A stretch of 7,929 nucleotides of DNA from Candidatus Omnitrophota bacterium (GCA_003140915.1 PLLI01000073.1:1-7929); one strand, 5' to 3'; counted from the stretch's first letter, positions 1 to 7,023 are shown. Notes: generated by a model from the letters alone, not told the origin. Made by a program: numbers and translations.

Positions 1-1554
1 TTCCCTTATCGACTCGCTCATCTCCAGGATCTCATAGATGGCCGTCCTGCCTTTATATCCTGTGAACCTGCACGCGTCACAACCTTTACCTTCATACATC
101 TTCACCTTCGACAGATTGAGCCCGGAGACGCCGAGGTCCTTCAAAATTGCTTTGTCGGGTTTTACCTCATGTTTACATTTGGTACATATCACGCGGACAA
201 GGCGCTGGGCGATGAAACACTCCACCGCCGACGCCACAAGGAACGGTTCAACACCCATATCTATCAGCCTGGTAACGCCGCCGGCGGCATCGTTGGTATG
301 GATGGTGGAAAATACGAGGTGCCCCGTGAGGGCGACCCTTATCGTGATCTCGGCGGTTTCGTAATCCCTGACCTCTCCGACCATCATCACGTCCGGGTCG
401 TGGCGAAGCATCGACCGGAGCGCATTCGCAAAAGTGAGGTCTATCTTCGGCTGTACCTGTATCTGCGTTATTCCTTTAAGCTGGTATTCGATCGGGTCCT
501 CTATCGTTATTATCTTTTTGTCTTTCGTATTTATCTTGCTCAAAGAGGCGTAGAGGGTGGTGGTCTTGCCGCTTCCCGTCGGGCCCGTTACGAATATTAT
601 GCCGTGCGGCATCTTGATCATCCTCTCAAGTATCTCCTGGTCTTTCCTCAAGAGCCCCAGTTTCTCCAGGCCGAAACGTATGTTCGACGAAAGGAGCCTT
701 ATAACGACTGACTCGCCGAACGGAGTAGGAAGGATCGAGACTCTCAGGTCGACCTCTTCGGGGCCTATGCGGATCTTGATCCTGCCGTCCTGTGGTAGGC
801 GGCGCTCGGCTATATCGAGGTTTGACATTATCTTTATACGCGATATTATAGCAGACTGAAAATTCTTTATCGATGGCGGGACTTTCGTCTCGTGCAGGAT
901 GCCGTCTATACGGTATCTGACCGAAAGTTCGTTCTCATACGGCTCTATATGGATATCGGTCGCCCTGTCCCTGTAAGCCTCAAGCAATATCTGGTTGACG
1001 AATTTTATTATGGAGGCGTCTTCCGCAGATTCTACCAGGTCCTGTGTCTCCTGGACCTGTACGTTCACGATCCGCTCGCCTCCGGCCTCAGGGGACATCT
1101 TCTCTATAGTCTCGGCGCCGACGCCGTAATATTTCTTTATGGCCTCGAGTATATCTCTCCTCGGCGACAATACCGCCTTTATCTCTTTCTTCAGGAGGAG
1201 CCTTATGTCGTCTATGGTGTGAATGTCCAGGGGATTCGACATGGCAACCGTTATCGTGGTGTTCGATATCTCTATGGGGATCAGTTCATAATGGCAGGCA
1301 AACTTCGCCGGTATCTTCTCTATCACCGCGGGGTCTATCTTGATCTCTTTCAGCTTCACATACGCGACCCCGGACTGTTCGGATAATATCTTATAGAAAT
1401 CATCTTCGCTTACAAGGCCTGCTTTTATTAATATATCGCCCAGTCGCTCCTGGAGATGTTCCTGCTGGAGCAGAGCCCTTTCGAGCGCCTCTACGGTGAT
1501 GAGCCCCTTCTGGACCAATAGTTGCCCGATCAGGTTCGATTCTTTTACGGACAT
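1..1554 (-). CDS. pilB: Type IV pilus / type II secretion assembly ATPase (PilB/GspE family), C-terminus cut by window edge
   Basis: This is a hexameric cytoplasmic ATPase that powers pilin or pseudopilin polymerisation at the inner membrane. The frame is open for 518 codons from ATG at 1554 to base 1. Visible motifs are Walker A GPTGSGKTT (about residues 324-332), Asp box TIEDPIEY (350-357), Walker B region DPDVMMVGEVRD (386-397), His box GHLVFSTIHTNDA (411-423), and a zinc-binding pair CTKC (457-460) with CDAC (492-495). Residues 8-31 and 37-60 are two 24-residue motifs with a 5-residue spacer, the layout of the MshEN c-di-GMP-binding domain. The rest of the N-terminal domain reaches about residue 140. 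An AGAGGTG Shine-Dalgarno lies just before the ATG, with a good promoter upstream. Family usual length is about 560-580 residues, so roughly 50 are off-window. GspE of a type II system is the alternative; no pilus or secretion neighbours are visible to decide. Confidence 0.95.
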   Translation of the reverse strand, partial: MSVKESNLIGQLLVQKGLITVEALERALLQQEHLQERLGDILIKAGLVSEDDFYKILSEQSGVAYVKLKEIKIDPAVIEKIPAKFACHYELIPIEISNTTITVAMSNPLDIHTIDDIRLLLKKEIKAVLSPRRDILEAIKKYYGVGAETIEKMSPEAGGERIVNVQVQETQDLVESAEDASIIKFVNQILLEAYRDRATDIHIEPYENELSVRYRIDGILHETKVPPSIKNFQSAIISRIKIMSNLDIAERRLPQDGRIKIRIGPEEVDLRVSILPTPFGESVVIRLLSSNIRFGLEKLGLLRKDQEILERMIKMPHGIIFVTGPTGSGKTTTLYASLSKINTKDKKIITIEDPIEYQLKGITQIQVQPKIDLTFANALRSMLRHDPDVMMVGEVRDYETAEITIRVALTGHLVFSTIHTNDAAGGVTRLIDMGVEPFLVASAVECFIAQRLVRVICTKCKHEVKPDKAILKDLGVSGLNLSKVKMYEGKGCDACRFTGYKGRTAIYEILEMSESIRE

Positions 1555-1579
1555 AAACACCTCTTTAGTTAGTTAATAT

Positions 1580-1608
1580 AGTATACTTCTTCATCTGCTT
1601 AAAATCAA
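1580..1608 (-). promoter_or_regulatory. Sigma70-type promoter for the PilB/GspE ATPase gene
   Basis: Reading the minus strand, a -35 element TTGATT (1608-1603) is followed by exactly 17 bases and a -10 element TATACT (1585-1580), which matches TATAAT at five of six positions. Transcription would begin near 1573, giving a leader of about 20 bases that holds the AGAGGTG ribosome binding site. The spacing and position fit well; activity is inferred. Confidence 0.7.
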
Positions 1609-1666
1609 GGGCACCCACTACTCGCTACCCGCTATTCACTACTTGTTATTTATTATTGTTTTCTCC
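1609..1666. repeat. Degenerate heptanucleotide repeat array between divergent promoters
   Basis: On the plus strand CTA recurs every seven bases, at 1618, 1625, 1632 and 1639, followed in the same phase by TTA at 1646 and 1653. The units are CTCGCTA, CCCGCTA, TTCACTA, CTTGTTA and TTTATTA; on the minus strand they read TAGCGAG, TAGCGGG, TAGTGAA and so on. The array fills the gap between the two -35 elements of the divergent promoters. The same 7-base rhythm occurs in the spacers at 3776-3826 and 7491-7572. The function is unknown; it could be a dispersed intergenic repeat or a binding site. Confidence 0.7.
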
Positions 1667-1695
1667 TTGAATTGGGACGGTCAATAAAATATAAT
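1667..1695 (+). promoter_or_regulatory. Sigma70-type promoter for the PpiD-like gene
   Basis: A -35 element TTGAAT (1667-1672) is followed by a 17-base spacer and a perfect -10 TATAAT (1690-1695). The predicted start of transcription is near 1702, leaving a leader of only about 17 bases that consists mostly of the ribosome binding site. This is the best promoter match in the window. Confidence 0.8.
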
Positions 1696-1708
1696 CTAGG
1701 ATACAAAC

Positions 1709-1713
1709 GGAGG
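1709..1713 (+). promoter_or_regulatory. Ribosome binding site deciding between two tandem ATG codons
   Basis: A strong GGAGG (1709-1713) precedes two consecutive ATG codons at 1716 and 1719. The gap is 2 bases to the first and 5 to the second. Because 5 or more bases is the normal spacing, the second ATG is the likelier start, so the protein would be 401 rather than 402 residues. Confidence 0.7.
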
Positions 1714-1718
1714 TAATG

Positions 1719-2924
1719 ATGCTGAAACTATTGAGAAGCAAGAACGTAACTAAGATGATCCTGTGGGCCATATTGATATTGATCCTTCCCGCTTTCGTCC
1801 TGTGGGGCACCGGGAACCTCGGCCGTTCCGAGAAGAAAGGCCCTGCATACGTAGGAACGATCGGAGGTAAGAGGGTATCATTCGACGACTTCGCTCAAAG
1901 CATGGCAAGCGTGCGCTGCCAGATAGTGCTGAATTATTTCAACGATTCTAAATCCCTAGAATCGCTCCTTAAAAATAAGGCGTTCCTGGGAAAGCTCTCA
2001 TGGGACAGGTTGATACTCATCAATAAAGCCAGGGTGGCAGGAATAAAAGTGTCGGACAAGGATGTCATCGGATTTATAACCTCTCACCGTCTTTTCCTGC
2101 GTAACGGGGCGTTCGACGACCGCGTCTATGAATATTTCCTGAAAAATTCTCTCGGCATGTATCCCCGTAATTTTGAGGAGCTCATCCGGGAAAATCTCAT
2201 GGTACAGAGATTGACTGATACCGTCTCGAAAGACGTGAAGGTGACGGATGAAGAGCTCCGCCGGAACTACGAAAGGGATAATTCGAAATTCAAAATATCA
2301 TACATCTTCATCCCATTGACAAATTTCGCCGACAAGATAAAAGTGTCGGAAGAAGATGTCAAGAGCATTTACGAACTGAATAAAGATGCTTTTGTATTTC
2401 ATACCAAGACCGATGAAGGCAAGGAAGGGCCAAGCAAACCGGCGTCCTTTGACGAGGCAAAAGAGGCTATCAGGTCCATTCTATTCGAAAATAAAGCCCG
2501 ACCCCTCGCCCTCGAATCCGCAAATAAGACATATGAGAACTTGCGTGAATCGATGGCCAAAAATAAGCTCCCTTTTGAACCTGCGGCAACGAAACTCGGC
2601 CTCAAAACTCAGGAGACGCTTGCCTTCATTAAATCTGACTATCTTGAGGACATAGGAGAAGCGGATCCGGTAGCGGCATTGGCAACAAAGATGAAGCCTG
2701 GCGAGATATCGAAGCCTCTTGAGATGAAAAAAGGCAACCTGATATTCAAGTTGATCGAGATCCAGCCGTTCAACGAGGAGACATTCAAAAAAGAGAAGGC
2801 TGATTATACGAAGAAGGCCCTTACCGACAAGAGGAATACTTATACGGATGAGTGGTTGAAAGAGGTCGAAAAGGGCGCGAAGCTGAATATAGATCTCAAG
2901 GATTATGATAAGTATTACAAATAA
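1719..2924 (+). CDS. PpiD/SurA-like membrane-anchored periplasmic chaperone lacking a recognisable parvulin domain
   Basis: This is probably a periplasmic folding factor tethered to the inner membrane. Residues are numbered from the upstream ATG at 1716. Residues 1-12 are basic and cytoplasmic, about 13-31 form one hydrophobic membrane segment, and the rest would be periplasmic. Residues 45-230 resemble the SurA-N/PpiD chaperone domain: GAFDDRVYEYFLKNSLGM (131-148) parallels E. coli PpiD GKFDNSRYNGILNQMGM, and VSEEDVKSIYELNKDAF (210-226) parallels PpiD VTEQEIASYYEQNKNNF. The sequence then passes through a charged linker (229-243) to a segment resembling the PpiD C-terminal helical region, ending in KPGEISKPLEMKKGNLIFKLIEI (327-349). 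No parvulin motif such as RHIL or LG.F is visible, and the length is 401 against about 620 for E. coli PpiD, so isomerase activity is doubtful. It is monocistronic, with its own promoter, and its stop is two bases from the convergent AmrS stop. Confidence 0.85.
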   Translation: MLKLLRSKNVTKMILWAILILILPAFVLWGTGNLGRSEKKGPAYVGTIGGKRVSFDDFAQSMASVRCQIVLNYFNDSKSLESLLKNKAFLGKLSWDRLILINKARVAGIKVSDKDVIGFITSHRLFLRNGAFDDRVYEYFLKNSLGMYPRNFEELIRENLMVQRLTDTVSKDVKVTDEELRRNYERDNSKFKISYIFIPLTNFADKIKVSEEDVKSIYELNKDAFVFHTKTDEGKEGPSKPASFDEAKEAIRSILFENKARPLALESANKTYENLRESMAKNKLPFEPAATKLGLKTQETLAFIKSDYLEDIGEADPVAALATKMKPGEISKPLEMKKGNLIFKLIEIQPFNEETFKKEKADYTKKALTDKRNTYTDEWLKEVEKGAKLNIDLKDYDKYYK

Positions 2925-2926
2925 AT

Positions 2927-3778
2927 TTATACGTTCCCCAGATAGACGTATTTGAGTTTTTCCTTGGCTATCTTTTCGGCTTTCTTTAACGTCTCGACAG
3001 GCGTAGGCAGCAGGGACATCTGGTAGCACGGAAAATATCTGGAAAAATGGAGCGGCACATCCTCCCCCAGGTTAGTGCATATCCAGTCAACCATCTTCCT
3101 TATCACCTCTTCGGAATCATTCAGCGTAGGTATGATCAAATTCGTCAGCTCAATATGACAACTTTCGTGAGAGCGTTTTATCACATCCAGGACCGGTTTC
3201 AGGCTCCCCTTGCATGCCTTTGCATAAAATTCATCATCAAAAGATTTGAGATCGATATTCATAGCGTCTATATATGGGAGCATTTCCTCTAGTGGATCCA
3301 TGTTGACATAGCCGTTCGTTACAAGGACATTTTTGAGGGAATTCTTCTTCGCAAGCTTCGCCGTCTCCAGCACAAATTCATACCATATGAACGGCTCGTT
3401 ATAGGTATATGCTATGCCGAAAGAGCCCGTTGATCTTGCCTTGTCTATGACCTGTACCGATGTAATATCGCGGGTCGGTGCGTCTATCTCCTGGGATATG
3501 TGCCAGTTCTGGCAGAATTGGCAGTGAAGGTTGCATCCTTTTGTTCCGAGGGAAAGGATAAATTCTCCGGGATGGTAGTGATACAGGGGCTTCTTCTCTA
3601 TCGGATCGAGGGCGATGCCCGTGGTCTTATTGTAAACTTCCGTGTATAAAGTTCCGTCTCTATTTATCCTGACGCCGCAGGCGCCCCTGCCGCCGTCCGA
3701 GATCATGCAGTTGTAAGGGCATAGGTGGCATTGTACTCTTTTACCATCTAGCTTTTCGTAATAGAGAGCTTCTTTCAC
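2927..3778 (-). CDS. amrS: AmmeMemoRadiSam system radical SAM protein AmrS, C-terminally short
   Basis: This is a radical SAM enzyme of the AmrS family, usually linked with MEMO (AmrB) and AMMECR1 (AmrA) proteins, neither of which is in the window; its reaction is not settled from sequence. The N-terminal cysteine motif CHLCPYNC...GACGVR (C17, C20, C24, C34) precedes the cluster-binding CNLHCQFC (C82, C86, C89). Other family marks are YTYNEPFIW (125-133), TNGYVN (154-159), MNIDLKSF (173-180) and HFSRYFP (244-250). The start is GTG at 3778 with AGAAGG six bases upstream, inside a 12-base inverted repeat. The protein ends at KYVYLGNV, residue 283, whereas relatives continue about 50 residues with two further CxxC pairs (a zinc-ribbon-like tail). 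No trace of that tail is readable in any frame beyond the TAA. It is last in the cluster, 47 bases after nrdR. Confidence 0.92.
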   Translation of the reverse strand: MKEALYYEKLDGKRVQCHLCPYNCMISDGGRGACGVRINRDGTLYTEVYNKTTGIALDPIEKKPLYHYHPGEFILSLGTKGCNLHCQFCQNWHISQEIDAPTRDITSVQVIDKARSTGSFGIAYTYNEPFIWYEFVLETAKLAKKNSLKNVLVTNGYVNMDPLEEMLPYIDAMNIDLKSFDDEFYAKACKGSLKPVLDVIKRSHESCHIELTNLIIPTLNDSEEVIRKMVDWICTNLGEDVPLHFSRYFPCYQMSLLPTPVETLKKAEKIAKEKLKYVYLGNV

Positions 3779-3826
3779 CCTGCACCTTCTTCCAACGCCC
3801 TACACCCTATCTATAAGGTGCAGGGT
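3776..3826. repeat. Heptanucleotide repeat with 12-base perfect inverted repeat linking nrdR stop and amrS start
   Basis: Positions 3777-3788 and 3815-3826 are perfect 12-base inverted complements (ACCCTGCACCTT and AAGGTGCAGGGT) enclosing 26 bases. Between them CTA recurs at 3800 and 3807, giving in-phase heptads such as GCCCTAC and ACCCTAT, akin to the arrays at 1609-1666 and 7491-7572. One arm contains the GTG start of amrS and its ribosome binding region; the other reaches the first base of the nrdR stop triplet. In RNA the stem would hide the amrS start. There is no U-run, so a classical terminator is unlikely. Confidence 0.75.
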
Positions 3827-4275
3827 CACTTCAAAAATGTCTTCAGCTCCCGCATAAACTGGCCGACGTCCCGGAATTGCCTGTATACCGAGGCGAACCT
3901 TACGTAAGCTATTTCATCGATCTCGTGCAACCCGCGCATCACGAGCTCGCCTATATCTTGCGATGCCGCTTCCGTGTCGTATTTCTTCTCGAGCCTTCTC
4001 TCAATATCCTCGACGAGCTTCTCGATCCTTTTCACGCTGATGGGCCGCTTCTCGCAGGCGACAAGTATACCGTTCATCAGTTTCTCCCTGTCGAACGCCT
4101 CGCGGCGGCCGTCTTTCTTCACGACCATGAGCGGGATGCGTTCCACGTATTCGTAGGTCGTGAAGCGTTTCCTGCATTTAAGGCACTGCCTGCGGCGGCG
4201 CACACTCGAGCCGTTCTTCGACCGCCTAGAGTCAATTACGCTGTCTTTTCTCGAACCGCAAAAGGGACATCGCAT
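3826..4275 (-). CDS. nrdR: NrdR, ATP/dATP-sensing repressor of ribonucleotide reductase genes
   Basis: NrdR binds paired NrdR boxes before ribonucleotide reductase operons and represses them when dATP occupies its ATP-cone. The 149-residue length is typical. The N-terminal zinc ribbon uses C3, C6 (CPFC) and C31, C34 (CLKC) and carries the basic run VRRRRQC. The ATP-cone spans about 49-139, including [16 protein letters not shown] and the family end motif [13 protein letters not shown] (124-136). It begins 8 bases after the cyclophilin stop, and the TAG of that gene lies in the AGGA ribosome binding region of nrdR, suggesting translational coupling. No ribonucleotide reductase gene or NrdR box is visible here, so its targets are elsewhere. 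Adjacency to dCMP deaminase and glyA fits a deoxynucleotide theme. Confidence 0.97.
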   Translation of the reverse strand: MRCPFCGSRKDSVIDSRRSKNGSSVRRRRQCLKCRKRFTTYEYVERIPLMVVKKDGRREAFDREKLMNGILVACEKRPISVKRIEKLVEDIERRLEKKYDTEAASQDIGELVMRGLHEIDEIAYVRFASVYRQFRDVGQFMRELKTFLK

Positions 4276-4283
4276 TAGCTATC

Positions 4284-4826
4284 CTATTTTAAGTACGCCT
4301 TGATGATCTTTTGTTCCGTGACCGGACGGTCACCGGAGCCGGTCGGCGTATTTTCGATATTACTCACAACGTCATAGCCTGATGTGACCTCGCCGAATAT
4401 CGTATGGTGCATGTTGAGCCACGGCGTCGGGGCAACAGTTATAAAAAACTGGCTGCCGTTTGTGCCGGGGCCGGAGTTCGCCATCGCCAAGAGGCCCTTG
4501 CGGTCAAAGGTAACGTCTTTTTTGAACTCGTCCGCGAACGGCTTACCCCATATCGAACTGCCGCCGGCGCCTGTGCCGGTAGGATCCCCGCCCTGGATCA
4601 TGAAACCCGGTATTACTCTGTGAAAGATGAGGCCGTTATAATAACCTTTCTCGACGAGCGCTTCGAAATTCTCGCAGGCCTTCGGCGCCACCTCGGGCAT
4701 GAGTTTAATTTCGATTACGCCCTGCGTTGTTTCCAGCACTACCGTATTTTTATCCATGCAGAAGGCCCCTCCGCAAAAAACGTTTATGAAACATAACGCC
4801 AAAATAACGAACAGTACTTTTTTCAT
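4284..4826 (-). CDS. Exported cyclophilin-type peptidyl-prolyl cis-trans isomerase
   Basis: It catalyses proline cis-trans isomerisation, here probably in the periplasm. Residues 1-23 form a signal peptide: a KK start, a hydrophobic stretch VLFVILALCFINVF, then GGAFC with likely cleavage near residue 23. The mature domain is a complete short bacterial cyclophilin. FHRVIPGFMIQGGD (68-81) contains the catalytic Arg70 with Phe74 and Gln78, then MANSGPGTNGSQFFIT (115-130), and Trp136 and His141 in PWLNMHHTIFG. All expected catalytic residues are present. The cysteines at 18 and 23 do not lie in a lipobox. An AGGAGG site sits in the 13-base gap after the dCMP deaminase gene. A secreted foldase inside a nucleotide-metabolism cluster is a functional outlier; the link may only be shared transcription. 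Confidence 0.95.
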   Translation of the reverse strand: MKKVLFVILALCFINVFCGGAFCMDKNTVVLETTQGVIEIKLMPEVAPKACENFEALVEKGYYNGLIFHRVIPGFMIQGGDPTGTGAGGSSIWGKPFADEFKKDVTFDRKGLLAMANSGPGTNGSQFFITVAPTPWLNMHHTIFGEVTSGYDVVSNIENTPTGSGDRPVTEQKIIKAYLK

Positions 4827-4839
4827 CTCCCCACCCTCC

Positions 4840-5289
4840 TTAAATTGCCCTCACCTTGACTTTAGCCTCACGCAATAACTCTTTCGACATCTTATCGGGA
4901 TAGTCGCCTTTTATTATTATCTCTTTAATACCCGCGTTTATTATCATCTTCGCGCAGATTATGCACGGCTGTGTCGTCGAGTAGAGGCTCGCGCCTTTTA
5001 AGCTCGTCCCGTGCAACGCCGCCTGCAGAAAAGCATTCTGCTCCCCGTGGAGCCCGCGGCAGAGTTCGTGGCGCTCGCCCGACGGTATTTTCAGTTTTTC
5101 GCGGATGCAGCCTACCTCATCGCAATGTTTTATATCCCTCGGGGCGCCGTTATAGCCGGTGGCGAGTATCCTCTTGTCTTTCACTAAAACAGCGCCCACA
5201 CGTCTTCGAAGGCATGTCGAGCGCTTGGATACGAGGTCCGCGATGCTTAAGAAATACTCATCCCACGTAGGTCGTTTTGTTTTATTCAT
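4840..5289 (-). CDS. comEB: dCMP deaminase (ComEB family)
   Basis: It deaminates dCMP to dUMP, the substrate of thymidylate synthase, in the cytoplasm. The 149-residue protein shows the zinc-dependent cytidine/deoxycytidylate deaminase signature: HGEQNA (81-86, His81 zinc ligand and Glu83 proton shuttle) with PCIIC (108-112, Cys109 and Cys112 ligands). The upstream [17 protein letters not shown] (45-61) and [13 protein letters not shown] are typical of ComEB-type dCMP deaminases and separate it from cytidine or tRNA adenosine deaminases. HGEQNA replaces the commoner HAEQNA, a conservative change. The ATG start overlaps the glyA stop as ATGA (5286-5289), so translation is probably coupled. The name ComEB comes from the Bacillus competence locus; no competence role is implied. 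Confidence 0.95.
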   Translation of the reverse strand: MNKTKRPTWDEYFLSIADLVSKRSTCLRRRVGAVLVKDKRILATGYNGAPRDIKHCDEVGCIREKLKIPSGERHELCRGLHGEQNAFLQAALHGTSLKGASLYSTTQPCIICAKMIINAGIKEIIIKGDYPDKMSKELLREAKVKVRAI

Positions 5290-6548
5290 TCTTTTTCAAG
5301 CCTTTTTATTAAATTCTTATATAACGGAAATTTTTTCACTAATTTTTTGACTTCGCCCTTTACCGCCTTCAGTTTTTTCCCATCGTTAGGAGAGTCCAAG
5401 ACTTCATCGATCAGGCCGGCGATCTGGCGCATCTCGGCCTCTTTCATCCCGCGCGTCGTAACCGCCGGTGTCCCTATGCGTATGCCGCTTGCCACAAACG
5501 GAGATTTAGTGTCGAACGGTATCAGGTTCTTATTGACCGTTATGCCAACTTTGTCCAGGACCGAAGACGCGTCCTTTCCCGTTATATTCTTGCTCGTAAG
5601 GTCCACGAGAAACAAGTGCGTATCGGTGCCGCCGGCAACTATCCTGTAGCCTAGGCTTGATAGCTCGTCAGAGAAAGCCTTAGAGTTATTAAGAATCTGT
5701 TTCTGGTACGTCTTAAATTCGCCTGTCAGCGCCTCTTTGAAGCATACTGCCTTTGCCGCTATGATATGCATGAGCGGCCCACCCTGCAATCCCGGGAAGA
5801 TACCTATGTCTATGTCTTTGGCAAATTCTTTTTTGCACATTATGAAGCCGCCTCTCGGTCCCCTCATCGTCTTATGAGTGGTCGAGGTCACGAATTGCGA
5901 ATACGGGACAGGGCTTTGATGAAGCCCGGCCGCCACGAGCCCGGCTATGTGCGCTATGTCGACAAATAGATACGCCTTGACTGAATCGGCTATCTCGCGG
6001 AATTTTTTGAAGTCGATCGCCCTCGGATAAGCGGATGCGCCGGCAATTATCATCCGCGGTTTGTGCGCCTCGGCAAGACGGGCGATCTCATCATAATCGA
6101 GCATCTCCGTCTCGTGGCTCACGCCGTACGGCACTATCTTATAGAATTTCCCGGAAAAATTATGAGGGTTGCCGTGCGAAAGATGTCCCCCGCACGAAAG
6201 GTCCATCGCCATCACGGTATCGCCCAGCGAGAGTGCCGTGAAATATATCGCCATGTTCGCCTGCGTCCCGGAATGCGGCTGGACGTTCACGTGTTCGGCC
6301 CCGAAAAGATTTTTTGCGCGTTCGATAGCTATCTCTTCTACTATATCGACGTTATGGCAGCCGTTATACCATCGCGCGCCGGGGTAACCTTCGGCGTATT
6401 TATTCGTGAGGCACGATCCCTGGGCCTCGAGCACCTCTTCCGATACGAAGTTCTCGCTGGCTATAAGTTCGAGGTTATCATTCTCACGCCTTGTCTCGTC
6501 AACTATCGTCCTGTAAACTTCCACGTCCTTTTTCTTTAAATTGCCCAC
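5286..6548 (-). CDS. glyA: Serine hydroxymethyltransferase
   Basis: This PLP enzyme interconverts serine plus tetrahydrofolate with glycine plus 5,10-methylene-tetrahydrofolate, the main source of one-carbon units, including those for thymidylate synthesis. At 420 residues it is full length. LELIASENF (26-34), NKYAEGYPG (49-57), [10 protein letters not shown] (89-98), VDIAHIAGL (196-204), the PLP lysine in [14 protein letters not shown] (Lys226), and SGIRIGTPA with Arg357 are all present. The usual RYYGGCE segment reads RWYNGCH (59-65): the second Tyr (Tyr61) is kept, but the first is Trp and the last acidic residue is His. The start is GTG at 6548, supported by AGGAG eight bases upstream and by the normal family N-terminus. 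It begins 25 bases after rpiB and overlaps comEB by four bases. No glycine riboswitch fits in the upstream gap. Confidence 0.98.
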   Translation of the reverse strand: MGNLKKKDVEVYRTIVDETRRENDNLELIASENFVSEEVLEAQGSCLTNKYAEGYPGARWYNGCHNVDIVEEIAIERAKNLFGAEHVNVQPHSGTQANMAIYFTALSLGDTVMAMDLSCGGHLSHGNPHNFSGKFYKIVPYGVSHETEMLDYDEIARLAEAHKPRMIIAGASAYPRAIDFKKFREIADSVKAYLFVDIAHIAGLVAAGLHQSPVPYSQFVTSTTHKTMRGPRGGFIMCKKEFAKDIDIGIFPGLQGGPLMHIIAAKAVCFKEALTGEFKTYQKQILNNSKAFSDELSSLGYRIVAGGTDTHLFLVDLTSKNITGKDASSVLDKVGITVNKNLIPFDTKSPFVASGIRIGTPAVTTRGMKEAEMRQIAGLIDEVLDSPNDGKKLKAVKGEVKKLVKKFPLYKNLIKRLEKE

Positions 6549-6573
6549 GTTACCGTCTCCTGTTGATTGGTCC

Positions 6574-7023
6574 TTATTTTAATTTCGACTCTATGTCCTT
6601 GATCTGTTTCACGCGCCGTTCGTGGCGGTCGCCCGCATGTTCGGTCTTGAACCATAATTTCAGCATCTCTTTGGCCTTGTCGATATTCGTATAATTAGCG
6701 GCGAGGACTATGATGTTGCAGTCGTTGTGCTCTCTCGACGACTTTGCCATCTCTTTGTCGTAGCACGCGGCCGCCCGAATACCGCGCAGTTTGTTCGCGA
6801 TTATGGCCATGCCGACGCCGGTCTTGCAGATCAAGATGCCCCTGTCGGCTTTGCCGTCGGAGACGGCCTTCGCTACTTCGAAACCTATCATGGGGTAATC
6901 GCAGGCATCTTTCGAATGCGTCCCCATATCCTCCACCTGGTATTTTTCCTGCCGCAGGAATTCTATGATACACTTCTTCAATTCGTAACCGCCGTGATCG
7001 CTTCCTATCGCAATTTTTGTCAT
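6574..7023 (-). CDS. rpiB: Ribose-5-phosphate isomerase B (RpiB/LacAB family)
   Basis: It interconverts ribulose-5-phosphate and ribose-5-phosphate in the pentose phosphate pathway, feeding PRPP and nucleotide synthesis. The 149-residue length is typical. GSDHGG (7-12, with Asp9 and His10), CDYP (41-44), the active-site [13 protein letters not shown] (66-78, Cys66 base and Thr68), REHND (97-101, His99) and GDRHERRV (131-138) are visible. The residue after the catalytic Cys is Lys rather than the common Gly; neighbouring motif residues are intact. Allose-6-phosphate isomerase activity is a family alternative that cannot be excluded, but the housekeeping context favours ribose-5-phosphate. Its ATG overlaps the stop of the phosphatase gene as ATGA (7020-7023). 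The same phosphatase-rpiB-glyA order is known from Bacillus (ywlE, ywlF, glyA). Confidence 0.96.
   Translation of the reverse strand: MTKIAIGSDHGGYELKKCIIEFLRQEKYQVEDMGTHSKDACDYPMIGFEVAKAVSDGKADRGILICKTGVGMAIIANKLRGIRAAACYDKEMAKSSREHNDCNIIVLAANYTNIDKAKEMLKLWFKTEHAGDRHERRVKQIKDIESKLK

Noticed and set aside
38..1386. Several plus-strand open frames across the left 1.4 kb
   Set aside because: They lie opposite a continuous PilB/GspE frame with every family motif, and their own translations show no recognisable domain or ribosome binding site.
1555..1715. NrdR box pair in the divergent spacer, suggested by AT-rich near-palindromic stretches
   Set aside because: The AT-rich stretches are explained by the two -10 elements, and no pair of 16-base NrdR-type boxes with proper spacing is present.
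2481..3029. Minus-strand open frame of 182 codons across the end of the PpiD-like gene
   Set aside because: It overlaps both convergent genes in other frames, has no family features and no start signal; it is a shadow frame.
3777..3826. Rho-independent terminator after nrdR
   Set aside because: The stem is perfect but the loop is 26 bases and no U-run follows on either strand, so a terminator is not supported.
4758..4826. Lipoprotein signal in the exported cyclophilin (Cys18 or Cys23)
   Set aside because: The residues before each cysteine (NVF and GAF) do not fit a lipobox; an ordinary signal peptide fits better.
6549..6573. Glycine riboswitch or other leader before glyA
   Set aside because: Only 25 bases separate rpiB from glyA, too few for a riboswitch, and they contain a plain ribosome binding site.
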